Positions 49,501 through 61,108 of a DNA stretch of 64,000 nt are shown here, piece after piece. The translations under genes were made by a program, and so were the position numbers. The notes under the pieces were generated by a model that was not told the DNA's origin, did not search any database, and saw only the letters and a program-made list of their open reading frames with translations. Each line of letters begins with the position of its first letter. Position 1 is the stretch's first letter. The stretch is from Uloborus plumipes (taxonomy: Eukaryota > Arthropoda > Arachnida > Araneae > Uloboridae). Where the stretch lies: contig JAXGGA010003032.1 in assembly GCA_038373865.1 (NCBI GenBank), positions 1-64,000 on the forward strand, in the 5' to 3' direction.

Positions 49501-49930
49501 GTAAGGTTTTTCTTATTTCTATCTTATTTGATTATAAATAAAATTCCTCTTTTCTCAATTGAAATGCATAAAGTTTCACGCTGTATTGCCATTTTCCCTA
49601 CCTTTCAAGCTCTTCTTTTTATGAAAATTTTCTGTTCCACTTCTAGTATATTCTAGACAATACTACAAGCCCATTTACCCCCTAAAAACCCTAAATAAGC
49701 AGATAATCCTTAAAAGGGTCGTCTGGAGGCAACTCTTTCAACTCAAAATAGACCGGGGAGCCACATGGACTGACCCTTAGGACAAATGAAAAAACTCTTA
49801 GCGTCACTTAGGAAAGTGACACTACAGGGCAATTCCACGGTAACTTACGTTACATTTCGACCAACTCTTCTGCATTTAGCACCTCAGTACAGACAAATTT
49901 TGTTACCCAAACCTTGTATGAAAGCATTCT

Positions 49931-52900
49931 GGGTCAATCCATGTCAAATCACCCAGGAAAACGGGATTTTGTAACCCATGTCCTCGGATTTTGATAAAAC
50001 TTGGTGTATTTAATATTTTTATGGTGGTAAGTAACCATATGAATTCTTTTGCCCATATGTGATCTGGTTTTTGTTTTACAGGCCGTCAAACTTTTCAAAA
50101 AATTGCATTTTCTGTCAACCGCTAAGCCTAATCTGCATGTATACGTATCTCTTCAGTAAATTGTGACGGGTGCAGAAATCTTTCAATATTTCCAAAAATT
50201 CTCAGATATGTTGCTGAAAGTATGAGGATTTAATAAAAAAATACTTGAAATTTATATAATATAATTTTGTTTGAATAAAATTTGAATAAACTACGACAAG
50301 CATTTTTTTTCTTGTGCAAAACATGAGTTTACTTAAGTGGCATTTCACGAAAAGGCGGAGGTCCTATTCAATAATGGAAGCATTCGAAATGAGCCTGAAG
50401 GTGTGTTCTATCATTGCAAAGAATAAAATTAGTGGTTTTTTTCGTTTTCTTGTTGCTGTTGCACAATATACACATTTCAGTATCAAAATTTTTGAAAAAA
50501 AGTTCTAGTCATTTTCCTAACCTAAATTTCACTGAAAAGCAAACATACCTTTATTTTTAAGTGTATTTACAGCCCTATTATGCTACTTAAAAATCATCTT
50601 AATCCCTTATTAAGCAGAAAGAAAAGTGAGAAATAATTTATGACTCCCAAATTCAGTTGTTAAGTTCAGAAAAATATCAGATGTAGAAAAAAGATGTGCA
50701 AAACATGAATTCACTTTAGTAGCTTTTTATGAAGAGGCGGAGGTCATATTCAATATTAGAAGCATTCGAAATAAACCTAAAGGTGTGTTCTATCATTGCA
50801 AAGAACAGAATTAGTGGCTTTTTTCGTTTTTTTTTTTTTTTTTTTTTGCTATTGCACAATATATACATTTCAGTACCAACATTTTTGAAAAAAGTTCTAG
50901 TCATTTCCTAACTTATTTTTCAATATTTTTTGTGTAAAAGAAGCATAGCTCATGCTTTTGTAGCATAAAAACGTATTATATTTATTTTTAATGATTTATA
51001 ATTGTATTGAATGTGCGAAGAAGAGATAGGATAGCACAATCTTTGAAGAAAAAATAACAATGAAAAATATGAGTTTCCGAATATTATCGGATTGTTTGTC
51101 TTTGAAGTGTTTGTGTGATCCTGTTTTCAGCAAATTTAAGGAATATTCTGTTTGATATTTTAACGCTCGACCTTCCTTGCATTTCCGACGTCGGACAGTA
51201 CTTGTTGAAGTCACGTTATCATGAAATATTCGGAATACTTATTTTGTACATATTCAATCTCCTTTTGAAGAGAATAGTAACATCTTCCAGAATCTTATGT
51301 TACGGACCGTTTGACGTAGTTATTTCATCTAACATCTTACCATTTCTTGGTTATAGTAAAGATAATAGTCCTTTCTTAGGTAAAAGATAGTCTTGCTTCA
51401 AATCCAGCATAGTCACTTACTTGAAAATTTTCAATTTTTTTCTTTTAAACTCCAATAGCAAGTGTCGAAAGCTGTATTTGCTCTTAACTGGATGCTGAAA
51501 TTTCTAGTTTATTTTTATTGAATTATGTCTGTCCGGGGCTCTAGCTTTTTAATTATCTCCTATTATTATTTATCAGCGCAAACCAACCTTCCTGATAAGC
51601 GAATCCAATGAAAAACAAACAAACCAAAATAGAAAACCCACTCACATTCTTTATCCCTCTTATCACTATGACCCATATTTTGATAAAATAAGAAGAGACC
51701 TGATACATGCGCAAATGCAAGGAAGGTTGAGCGTTAAAATATCAAACAGTATATTCCTTAAATTTGCTGAAAACAGGATCACACAAACACTTCAAAGACA
51801 AACAATCCGATAATATTCAGAAACTCACATTTTTAATTATTATTTTTACTTTAAAGATTGTGCTATCCTATCTCTTCTTCGCACATTCAATACAATTATA
51901 ATTCATTAAAACTAAATATAATACGTTTTTATGCTACAAAAGCATGAACAATGCTTCTTTTACGCAAAAAATATTGAAAATTAAGTTAGGAAAATGACTA
52001 GAACTTTTTTCAAAAATGTTGGTACTGAAATGTGTATATTGTGCAATAGCAACAAGAAAACGAAAAAAAGCCACTAATTTTATTCTTTGCAATGATAGAA
52101 CACACCTTTAGGTTTATTTCGAATGCTTCTATTATTGAATATGACCTCCGCCTCTTCATAAAAAGCTACTAAAGTAAATTCATGTTTTGCACATCTTTTT
52201 TCTACATCTGATATTTTGCTGAACTTAACAACTGAATTTGAAAGTCATAAATTATTTCTCACTTTTCTTTCTGCTTAATAAGGGATTAAGATGATTTTTA
52301 AGTAGCATAATAGGGCTGTAAATACACTTAAAAATAAAGGTATGTTTGCTTTTCAGTGAAATTTAGGTTAGGAAAATGACTAGAACTTTTTTTCAAAAAT
52401 TTTGATACTGAAATGTGTATATTGTGCAACAGCAACAAGAAAACGAAAAAAACCACTAATTTTATTCTTTGCAATGATAGAACACACCTTCAGGCTCATT
52501 TCGAATGCTTCCATTATTGAATAGGACCTCCGCCTTTTCGTGAAATGCCACTTAAGTAAACTCATGTTTTGCACAAGAAAAAAAATGCTTGTCGTAGTTT
52601 ATTCAAATTTTATTCAAACAAAATTATATTATATAAATTTCAAGTATTTTTTTATTAAATCCTCATACTTTCAGCAACATATCTGAGAATTTTTGGAAAT
52701 ATTGAAAGATTTCTGCACCCGTCACAATTTACTGAAGAGATACGTATACATGCAGATTAGGCTTAGCGGTCGACAGGAAATGCAATTTTTTGAAAAGTTT
52801 GACGGCCTGTAAAACAGAAACCAGGGCACATATGGGCAAAAGAATTCATATGGTTACTTACCACCATAAAATTATTAAATACACCAAATTTTATCAAAAT

Positions 52901-52947
52901 CCGAGGACATGGGTTACATGACCGGGTGAACTGACGTGAAATGACCC
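49931..52947. mobile_element. 3-kb long inverted repeat (foldback-like) element
   Basis: The arms 49931-51186 and 51712-52947 are reverse complements at high identity, with a spacer of about 525 bp. The outer ends read GGGTCAATCCATGTCA and, reversed, GGGTCATTTCACGTCA. Within each arm a block of about 215 bp occurs twice in direct orientation (50314 and 50696 in the left arm), so the unit exists four times. TATGAAA flanks both sides within a few bases (49917-49923 and 52951-52957), a possible target duplication. There is no recognised transposase. Confidence 0.85.
50314..50508 (+). other. 64-codon ORF in left arm, identical to right-arm copy
   Basis: It starts MQNMSLLKWHF and ends IKIFEKKF. 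The same protein is encoded on the minus strand at 52380-52574, without one difference. The family is not recognised. The ORF may be incidental to a very young inverted repeat rather than a gene. No promoter or codon-bias evidence supports expression. Confidence 0.35.
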
Positions 52948-55900
52948 TTCTATGAAAATGACAGTTGAAAGAAAAATTAAAATGCAAAAATATTCGATGC
53001 ATTTAAATTTTATAAAATCTAGCAGTCAAAGATAAGACAGTAACTTGCGTTACACAAAAAGGGAATGACATGATATGAAAATTGGTTCTGAGGCAAATTT
53101 CTGCTCTATTACAGCTGTTTTCTTATTTGAAGCATAATTTATCAGTTCCTTATAATGCTTAGGAATATATTTTCATTAATTTAAAAATTTATTTCAACAA
53201 CTGAAAATTATGGGAATTTTTAACTGGGTAACTTGCGTTATAGTAACTTACGTTACAAAATTTACGTACAAACACATCTTTATTACAAAAATTAATGAAT
53301 GAAAATTACAGCTTAGTTTAGATCGAAATATTGAAAATTAACAATTATGAATTAAATTTACAGAAATTTAATACCAAACTCAGTAACCAATCAAAAATAT
53401 TACATAACATAAGACTTAAATCTATACTGGCTGCTGTTATTAACAAGTTCAGGTAATTCAATTTTTCAAATCGTGCTTTCTTTCTGATTATAAATTTCAT
53501 CTGTCGTTACTGGCCATTTCTAATTGGTTCCAACAGCAGCCATTACTTATATTTTAAACTCGTTTTCTTCAATAATCGTCACAACTCAAGGATGCAATGT
53601 ATTTTCGTACTTTACCACATACCATTCACCAGATTTTATCTCTGTTTTTTCTTCTTATTCCTTAAAATACTTAACTAAACGAAACCCCACAGTTTGTTAG
53701 TTTCTAGTTCTTAAATGGTCATTGTCAATGTGTGGATCTTCAGAAAGTATTTTTGATAAATTTTGCTTTTTCTAACATTTCAATACCATAAAGAGTGACT
53801 TTTATTTACAAATCTGTAATATCCACATGACTTTTCTCATACCCGCATCTCATACAGCGTCTTTTCGTCATCTTTTCGTCAGAGTTCAGTGGCATTTTAA
53901 TGCGGAATAAAATGTATTTCACCTGTAAGAGATAAAATATTTTTGTATTTGTTACTTCCAAAACATGTTTGATAACTTTAAAACATAACAGAAGTCATTA
54001 TTGAATAATTTATAGTACATTACTCCTAAATATTATGAATGCAGTGATATTGTTTAGAGAGAATTAATATCTCAAAAGCCAAAAAGAAACATATAATTTA
54101 TAATAGAGGTGTATTGTAATCTTATTAACAAATAGAGACATTTTAAGAAATATGATTGATTTAAATTAAGTAAATACAGTACAAATTTAAAAGAATTCTT
54201 GCATAAATTACTCCTACTTACCACATAGGTTTATTTCACAATTTACTTTCTTTATAAACACAAGTATTTAAGTTCTACTTGGGTAACTTACGTTACCTGC
54301 ATATGTCGGTAACTTACGTTACACGTTTTGATAGTAACACAAAAAATTAAATGGGCAATATTTAAAAAAAAAAAAAACTTCAACTATTTGCTTAGCACAC
54401 ATTTATAAGATAGAAAATATAGCATTCTTAACATTGCATTGCCCTTTCTTTATGCACATCATGAACTTTAACATGTTTTTGGTAACTTACGTTACATAGA
54501 ACAGTGCATTTTTGAAGTTAACATAAATCACGTAATTTTCCCCGAAAACGCTCGTTTTAGCAATTCGCAATATTGAATTAAAGTAATAATCAATATTCTT
54601 CCTTTAAAACAGTTATCTAAAGAAAAAAATTGAAACTTACCAACGTTGAAAGATTGCTTTGCCAAAAGTTAAATATTCCATTTCCAGCTTCAAAGTGCTG
54701 CCAAAACTAAAAATACTACATTCTTGACAAAAACTTAGTATAAATAATAAACTTCTAACATTTTTAAACTAAAAAATATGTAAAACAGACGCATTGCTGT
54801 AATTTGATTTTTCCAACGCTTTTCCACACTTGCATGGAATTACCTACAGATGGCGACTAAAAGCAGCAGGGTATCGCAGCTGATTTTATGTTACAATTCA
54901 CATTGAGCGACTTGCTTGATTTTCTTCCTTGAACATCAGGAATGGAATATAGCACTACAAGAAACAAAGAGTGAAGAGAGGACAATGTCTCTTCATTCTT
55001 TAAATAAATTATTTTCCTTTTTTTGTCAATGTTCCTCCATATCATTCACTGAGAGGGTACGAGTGGTGGAAATAATTGAGAGTTCATTTCATAAAAACTT
55101 TTTAGCAGTTCTTGTTTGTTTAGGATCTCCATGTCAGCCTGCAAAGCATCTATTGATTAAATGTAGGATAGAACTGCAGCTGTCTGTCAATATCCAAATA
55201 CCCGTTTAATTTCAGGCTATAGCCACACTTTAACTTCAAATTTATATCAATAAGCTCATTCCTGAGAACCAAGCAACAGTCTGATATTCTAAGCTTCATT
55301 ATCATGGAAATATAAGAATCTCATCAAGCGGGATAAAAATCTTGACCAACAGAACCAAACAGTTTGCCTTTGGTACCATCCCCGCAAAAAAAAAAAAAAA
55401 ACTTTAAAATAATGGGCATCTAATATGTCTACTTTTTGCGAGTAACTTATCTGGCGAAAACCAGTAAAGTTTCCAGCTAAAAGTCAGTTAATATTCTGAA
55501 ACTTAGCTGAAATCTTTGTGGAATAACTAAGGATACTTATTTAAGGTAGCAGTAATAGCTCGGCACTGCTCTGATTTACCAGGAAGGCTTCTAATGTACA
55601 GTCATAGAAAAAAAAACGAAACACTCGCTCGTATTTAAAGACTATTATAGAGACACGTGTAATATGTTATTTTTTCAGGGTGATCCACAACGTCATTCAA
55701 CTTTGTATACCAAATCGTTTTAAATTTGCTCCAGCCGTTGCTTCACAATTGAACTGAGAAAAAGCCGTCCCGTACTGTTAAAAATATTTTTGATACTTGT
55801 GCATATAATACCTAAACCGCGTTAGGAACGGTAAAGATTGTTTTTTTTATATTAAAGTATTAACCAACCCAACAATAAAAACGTCATTGACTTCCTCTCA

Positions 55901-57075
55901 AATAAAATTTTGAATTTTTATAAATTATGAAATAAACATTTGAAAAAATGATGATCTGGAACCATATAATATTTTAATGGAGAAACAATCTAGAAGTATG
56001 TTTTGACTCCAACTCATTAATTTTCGTATTCCATGCTGATGAGGGCATAATAAGCCCGAAACTGCAGTCCATGAATCGAAATGAACGAGTTGGCGGTGTT
56101 TTGCATGTTCCTGCCTTAACCCTTGCTTAGGGGCGGTTGCTCACTGCTTTAATCGAGAAGTGGTTTTAAAGGAGAATCCAAAATGGGAGCTCAGAATATT
56201 CAGTAGTTTTTAAGATATGCTAAAAGAACCGTTTTTCGGGACCATATACAAGTGTGCAAACTAACACAACAGCAGTGGATTTCGATTTAAAGAAAGGGGA
56301 ATATGCTTATCTACCAGTTGTGGAATTTCCTCATCGTTTTTATAAAGTGTTTTGTTTACAACAGTAAGTAATAAGTTGAAAGCAAAATAGCAAATAAAAC
56401 TGCTGAGTATATTTTAAAACTGGTAGACAATCTTATTTTTTGTCTATTAGTGAGAAGTCTGCTTTCATGCAACATGCAGTAATTCAGAAAACTTTTTACT
56501 TGAATGCTTGATTGAAACAGAAAAATTAGCATCTCGGACGATTATGCGAAATAATCTGAGACGAATGGATGTTTTTTTTTTAATTCTGAGCCTCGGTTTT
56601 AACACTATTGCCAATCCTAATACAGTAGTTTATGTAAATACAAAGACTTTTAAAACGTAACCCCTCTCCAAAAGATATGTGCTGCCTGAGTTAGTCCGTA
56701 GCTAAAAGTTTGCATCTATCTTTGTTAAATCAAAAATATAGAATGTTGTATTTTTTCCTTGAACTCTAACAGTAAGATTTTCTCTTCAAGTTTCAAAAGA
56801 TATTATAACTTTAACAAAACCCGAGAATTTTTAATTAATAACGAAAAGCAAACATATTATTGCGAGTAACTATAGGTAATTTGATCGAAAAAATATGATT
56901 TGTCTACTCTTTGTAAATTTCGACCTTGAAAGTAGCATTTTAAATGTTGTGGTGTTCCCTAAATCTTTGGTCGGTCATAACTATTGTTCTACTGATCCTT
57001 AAGTAATGCCGTTTGGTACCCAGCTTACTTTTGACCCTACGCGCCTAATTTTGTAACCAAATGTGGGGGTTTTCA

Positions 57076-59441
57076 CACTGTTAAAAAAATTTCCTGAAAA
57101 TAACGAAAAAATATAAGGCAGCTGAGTTGCCGGAGTGTTTCTGTTTCGTTAATTATATTTCCGTGATTTTACGGAAAAATGACGAACGGAGCGTTCGTCA
57201 TTTTTCCGTTAGGCATTTTTTTCGTTTCGTAATTCTCCGTTCTTCATTTTTTCGGTTCTTATTTTCCCCGCTTATAAGTTATAGGCCTATACCTATACGC
57301 TTTGACTTATATGTATACATGCAAGATGGAAAATTATTTAAATTTTGCAAATTAACAAGCGCTTTTATAGCAGCTTAATATCAATAGCAAATTATGTATG
57401 GAAGTTCAATAAATTAGTCCTTTAAGTGTCGCAAAATGCGTAGATTGTGTAGAACAACAAATGCACAAATTGAAATTTTAAGAAACATTTGAAAATTTGC
57501 GAAACAATATAAACATATAAAAAGAACAAACATGGGTAATGTGCTGCCTTATCTTTTTCGTTTGTTCTTTTTATATGTTTATATTGTTTCGTAAATTTTC
57601 AAATGTTTCTCTAAAGTTTCTTAAAATTTCAATTTGTTCATTTGTTGTTTTTTCCAATCTACACATTTTGCGCCACTTAAAGGACTAATTTATTAAACTT
57701 TCATATATTATTTGCTATTAATATTAAGCTGCTATAAAAGCGCTTGTTTATTTTGCAAAATTTCAGCATAAGCGTATAGGTATAAGCCTATAACGTAAAA
57801 ATGTGGGTGATTAAAATATGGGAAAATGAGAAACAGAAAAATAGAGCAATTAAAAAAGGAGCGTAAACTAGCTCACCGGAAAATTATACATACATAAGAC
57901 AAAATGATGAGCAAAAATGTAAACTTAAAACTCTTACGAATTTTGTTTTTTAGAAAAAGTTTGAAAATATCCGCTCATATACTTCAAACTTTTAAACATC
58001 TTGCCTTTAAAAAAAATACTAAAGCAATACAAGATTTGACTTTTTTTTTTTTTTTTCATTAAAAATTTTAGTTCATTAAAATAACATGATTTTTTTGAAA
58101 AGATTACATCAATCTCGCATAAAATACTCAAATATTTTGAAGATGGAATGATCAATGCATAGTATTTCTGAGCGCATAACTTCAAAAAATTAAAAAGTAT
58201 TAACAAGGTACATTCTTTTAAAAATATTTTCTCTTATGTTTGAATAAAAATTAAGTTCTTCCGAAAGTTCTTTTTTTCCTTTCTGAATTTGAAACATTCG
58301 TGGTTCCTTTAAAAAAAAATCCTGTATTGTTACTGATTTCCTCTATTTTCATATATATTTACGTTATGGTGTTCATAGTGATCAACACTTTCAGAAATGC
58401 ACTCTCAAAATTAACGAATTTTCTTTGTTTTTGATGAAATCACTTCCAAGAATATACCCCGAGCGAACATTTCGTCATTTTTTGGGGATGAATTTCGTCA
58501 AATGTAGCGAAATATTTCTTTATCCTAGTATCGTCAAATTGACAATCATTTTCGCAGTTTTGACAACATTAATTTCGTCACATTAACGAAGTAAAGTCAT
58601 AAAGTAAAAAAGCCAAGTTTTGAAACTAAGCTTTTAAATCTTGATATAAAATTACAAAAATCATTTCACTAAATTTTACTAACCCTCAGCACCAGTAAGT
58701 TTATACATGCAACTACTGAAATGCACAATTGGCTTACATCATGAAATAACTAACTGTTAAGTCTGGACTCAGATTAAAATAAAAATAGGAGTAACAAAAA
58801 TAAAAATTCTTACCTCTTAAATAAAAATTTTTAATTTTTGTTGCTCAAAAAAGGCAACAATAGAGCGAGTAGATTTTAAAATATACTAACACGCCCTTTT
58901 GTTGCCCATTTTGATTCTATCCATTGCGATAAACGAAGTCTTCTTAAAAATGTTGAGCTAGGAAATGCTGGATACCGAATAACACATGAAAAGATCCAAA
59001 TTATTTTTCCAGTCAATTTGATTAACTACGCAGAATCCTGGAATAATTCTTCTTCGAATGCTATAACAATAGTCAACGCTCTTCGACGAAGCATTTTCAA
59101 ATTGAAACAAAATGGCACACATAATAACGTCCTGAGGAACACGATTAAATAACATTCGACTGTGATGTTTTTTGTAAAGTAGCTATCCAAACGACGAGAC
59201 ACAGATGTCCTCTTTTCGTTTCTGCGCACGCGCCAAGTCTCTTCAGACTGACTCTAACTCTCTCGTTCGGTTATATTTCAACCACAAAACCGGGTAAATT
59301 CCATTTTTTGTTTCTCCAACTTGGTAACTCACGGAATAGTTCCGTTTTTTCAAGGAAAAGTTCTGGTTTGAAACGAAAACGGAAATTTACTGTTAAAATC
59401 AGTAAAAATCTTCCTGAAAATTCAGGTTTTTTTTAACAGTG
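57076..59441. mobile_element. CACTG-ended DNA element, nested
   Basis: The left end is CACTGTTAAAAAAATTTCCTG. The right end, reversed, starts CACTGTTAAAAAAAACCTGA. CACTG termini recall the CMC (EnSpm/Chapaev) group. The target duplication is unclear. The interior holds a perfect 18-bp-arm hairpin (57171-57209) and a larger palindrome (arms 57278-57530 and 57561-57794). ORFs inside have no recognisable domain. Confidence 0.72.
57278..57794. repeat. ~240-bp-arm palindrome
   Basis: The arms 57278-57530 and 57561-57794 are reverse complements with small indels, and the loop is 30 nt. The innermost part (ATATAAAAAGAACAAA and its complement) is perfect. It sits inside the CACTG-ended element. Confidence 0.88.
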
Positions 59442-60680
59442 CATTTGAAAATTCAGACTTTGTGTTCATTTCACTTCGTATATGGCCCTTATCAAAATTT
59501 TATTCACATAGTTTTAAAGAAGACTTTAATCCATGTCAGAAGACACCTTTCTTTTGTTCTTTGCAAGAAGAGCATCCGAATAATTCAGTGTCTCGATTTT
59601 TTTTTTCTATGACTGTACATATAGCTAGGATAGAATTGCAATTAATATCGGAACAAAACTTATTTGGTAGCAATTCCATCAAACAATATCAAACGAAAGA
59701 CAGAATTCTGCCGTTATTTGACGCTCAGCCAAAATAGAAAGACCTTAACTGAGATTAATGCGAAGCACGAAAAAGAGAAGTTAAATGTATTTTTACAGTA
59801 GTGTAAAATTATATTACACTAGTGTAATATATTTTTACGCACTTTTATAGGCTTCTCAAATAAGCTTCTGTTGATTATTCCATTTATTTTATAGCCCTCC
59901 ACAGTTTATTTCACATATATGCTTCACCATCTCAATAATTATAGTTTTTGAACCCCTCTTCACACAGCTTTTATAATGCTTTTATAGCATTTTTTTCCTA
60001 CTTCTGTGGTTGAAAATTTGATTCATTTCATGACAAAAACCCTTTCAACTAGAATACCTGTTCTTTAAGTACTTAACGAGATAATATATTCATTTTAACA
60101 TGTTTAGCACCACCCAAATATCATAACTCAGTGAAGCTAAGTATTTTATGTGTTTCGAAAACTATGTAATCGGCTAACTTCCAAAAGGTTAATACTTTGA
60201 TTTTTGTAGAAGCAATTATACTGTTAATCTGTCCCTCTATATACTTTAACTGATAAACAGATAAATAGTTTCTGTTGAGGTTCACATGTTTCTGGGCAAG
60301 AAAGTGATGAAAAAAATGATACTGTGCTCAAAGTAAAAGAGCTCAAGGTTATATAAATTGCAAGTTAAATGTGAGTTTCTTTTCGGGCGAATAAGCAATT
60401 TGAGACCCTCCTTCCTCGTCTTTTTTATATCCTTGAAAAATAGAAAAAAATTTGTAAAACTTTATCAAGTACCTCTTTTTAGATCTCAATGATAGCAAAT
60501 ATGCATTTATGGTAGGTTATCCATGTGCATGACACTGTTTGTAATCCTTTGAAGACTTAAAATATATGCCACTGAAAAATAATAAAACTCAATAGCTTCG
60601 ACGGTTCATTCTATGGTCAAAGCAGTAGTTTCCAATCTGTGGTGGCGCTCCCTACGGAGGTTTAAAATTATTGCTAGGGG

Positions 60681-61108
60681 CAGTGGCGTAATCAAAGGGT
60701 GGGCTGATAGGGCTGCAGCCCCCTCCGAAATTTTCAAAACGAATTTTAAAACTGTAAGGTGGGGTTTTTTTTTTTTTTTTTCAAAATTTCCTTTTTTTTT
60801 TTTTTTTTTGAAATCCCACATAAAAAAGTTTTCAGAACAGATAATTAAGTGTTGGGCAAAGTTACAATAGATTTTTTTCTTTTTTTTTGACATGTCTGTT
60901 TGACTGTGCGTTAGGTTTATGATTACTCTTTTATTCCGTTTTGTTCATTTTTATTGCAACATTTTTCTTAATGATGTATTTTTGTCGACTTAAATAGGCA
61001 TTGAAGCAGATATTCGAGACAGTTACTTTCTTAGTTACGTTTCATGAGATGCTCCCCCCCCCCCTCTCATTCAGCCTCCCTGAAATGATTTGTCTGCGTA
61101 CGCCACTG
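60681..61108. mobile_element. 428-bp hAT-like MITE, CAGTGGCGTA ends
   Basis: The ends are CAGTGGCGTA and TACGCCACTG, a 10-bp perfect inverted repeat. The flanks GCTAGGGG and CAAGGGGG may be a decayed 8-bp duplication. T runs fill the interior. It lies beside a second hAT-like phrase (CAGTAGTTTCCAATCTGTGG, 60622). Confidence 0.7.

Larger units (their letters stand above)
49820..54850. mobile_element. Element with array of GTAAC-TTAC-GTTAC dyads, interrupted
   Basis: The left end is CACTACAGGGCAATTCCACG. The right end CATGGAATTACCTACAG (54833-54849) is a decayed inverted match. Copies of GTAACTTACGTTAC or one-base variants lie at 49840, 53040, 53228, 53243, 54283, 54309 and 54482. The shared GGGCAATTCCA terminus ties it to the element at 37639-39614. 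A 3-kb long inverted repeat (49931-52947) sits about 110 bp inside the left end. Without it the element is about 2.0 kb, the same size as the other member. No transposase ORF was recognised. Confidence 0.68.
55599..59614. mobile_element. Tc1/mariner-type element split by a later insertion
   Basis: The ends are CAGTCATAGAAAAAAAAACG and its complement (CTATGACTG at 59606-59614), with inward similarity to GARACACT. TA lies on both sides (55597-55598 and 59615-59616). The distance is 4016 bp. Subtracting the nested CACTG element (2366 bp) leaves 1650 bp, a normal full length for Tc1/mariner. No intact transposase is readable in the remaining halves, so it is decayed or non-autonomous. Confidence 0.78.

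Noticed and set aside
54916..55209. 97-codon ORF checked as a possible KCNQ helix B-C exon
   Set aside because: It lacks the basic helix B pattern and the PYDVKDVIEQYSAGH-type assembly motif, and there are no matching phase-1 splice borders.
59806..59845. ATTACACTAGTGTAAT palindrome
   Set aside because: Short AT-rich palindromes of this size occur by chance in this composition. No flanking structure.
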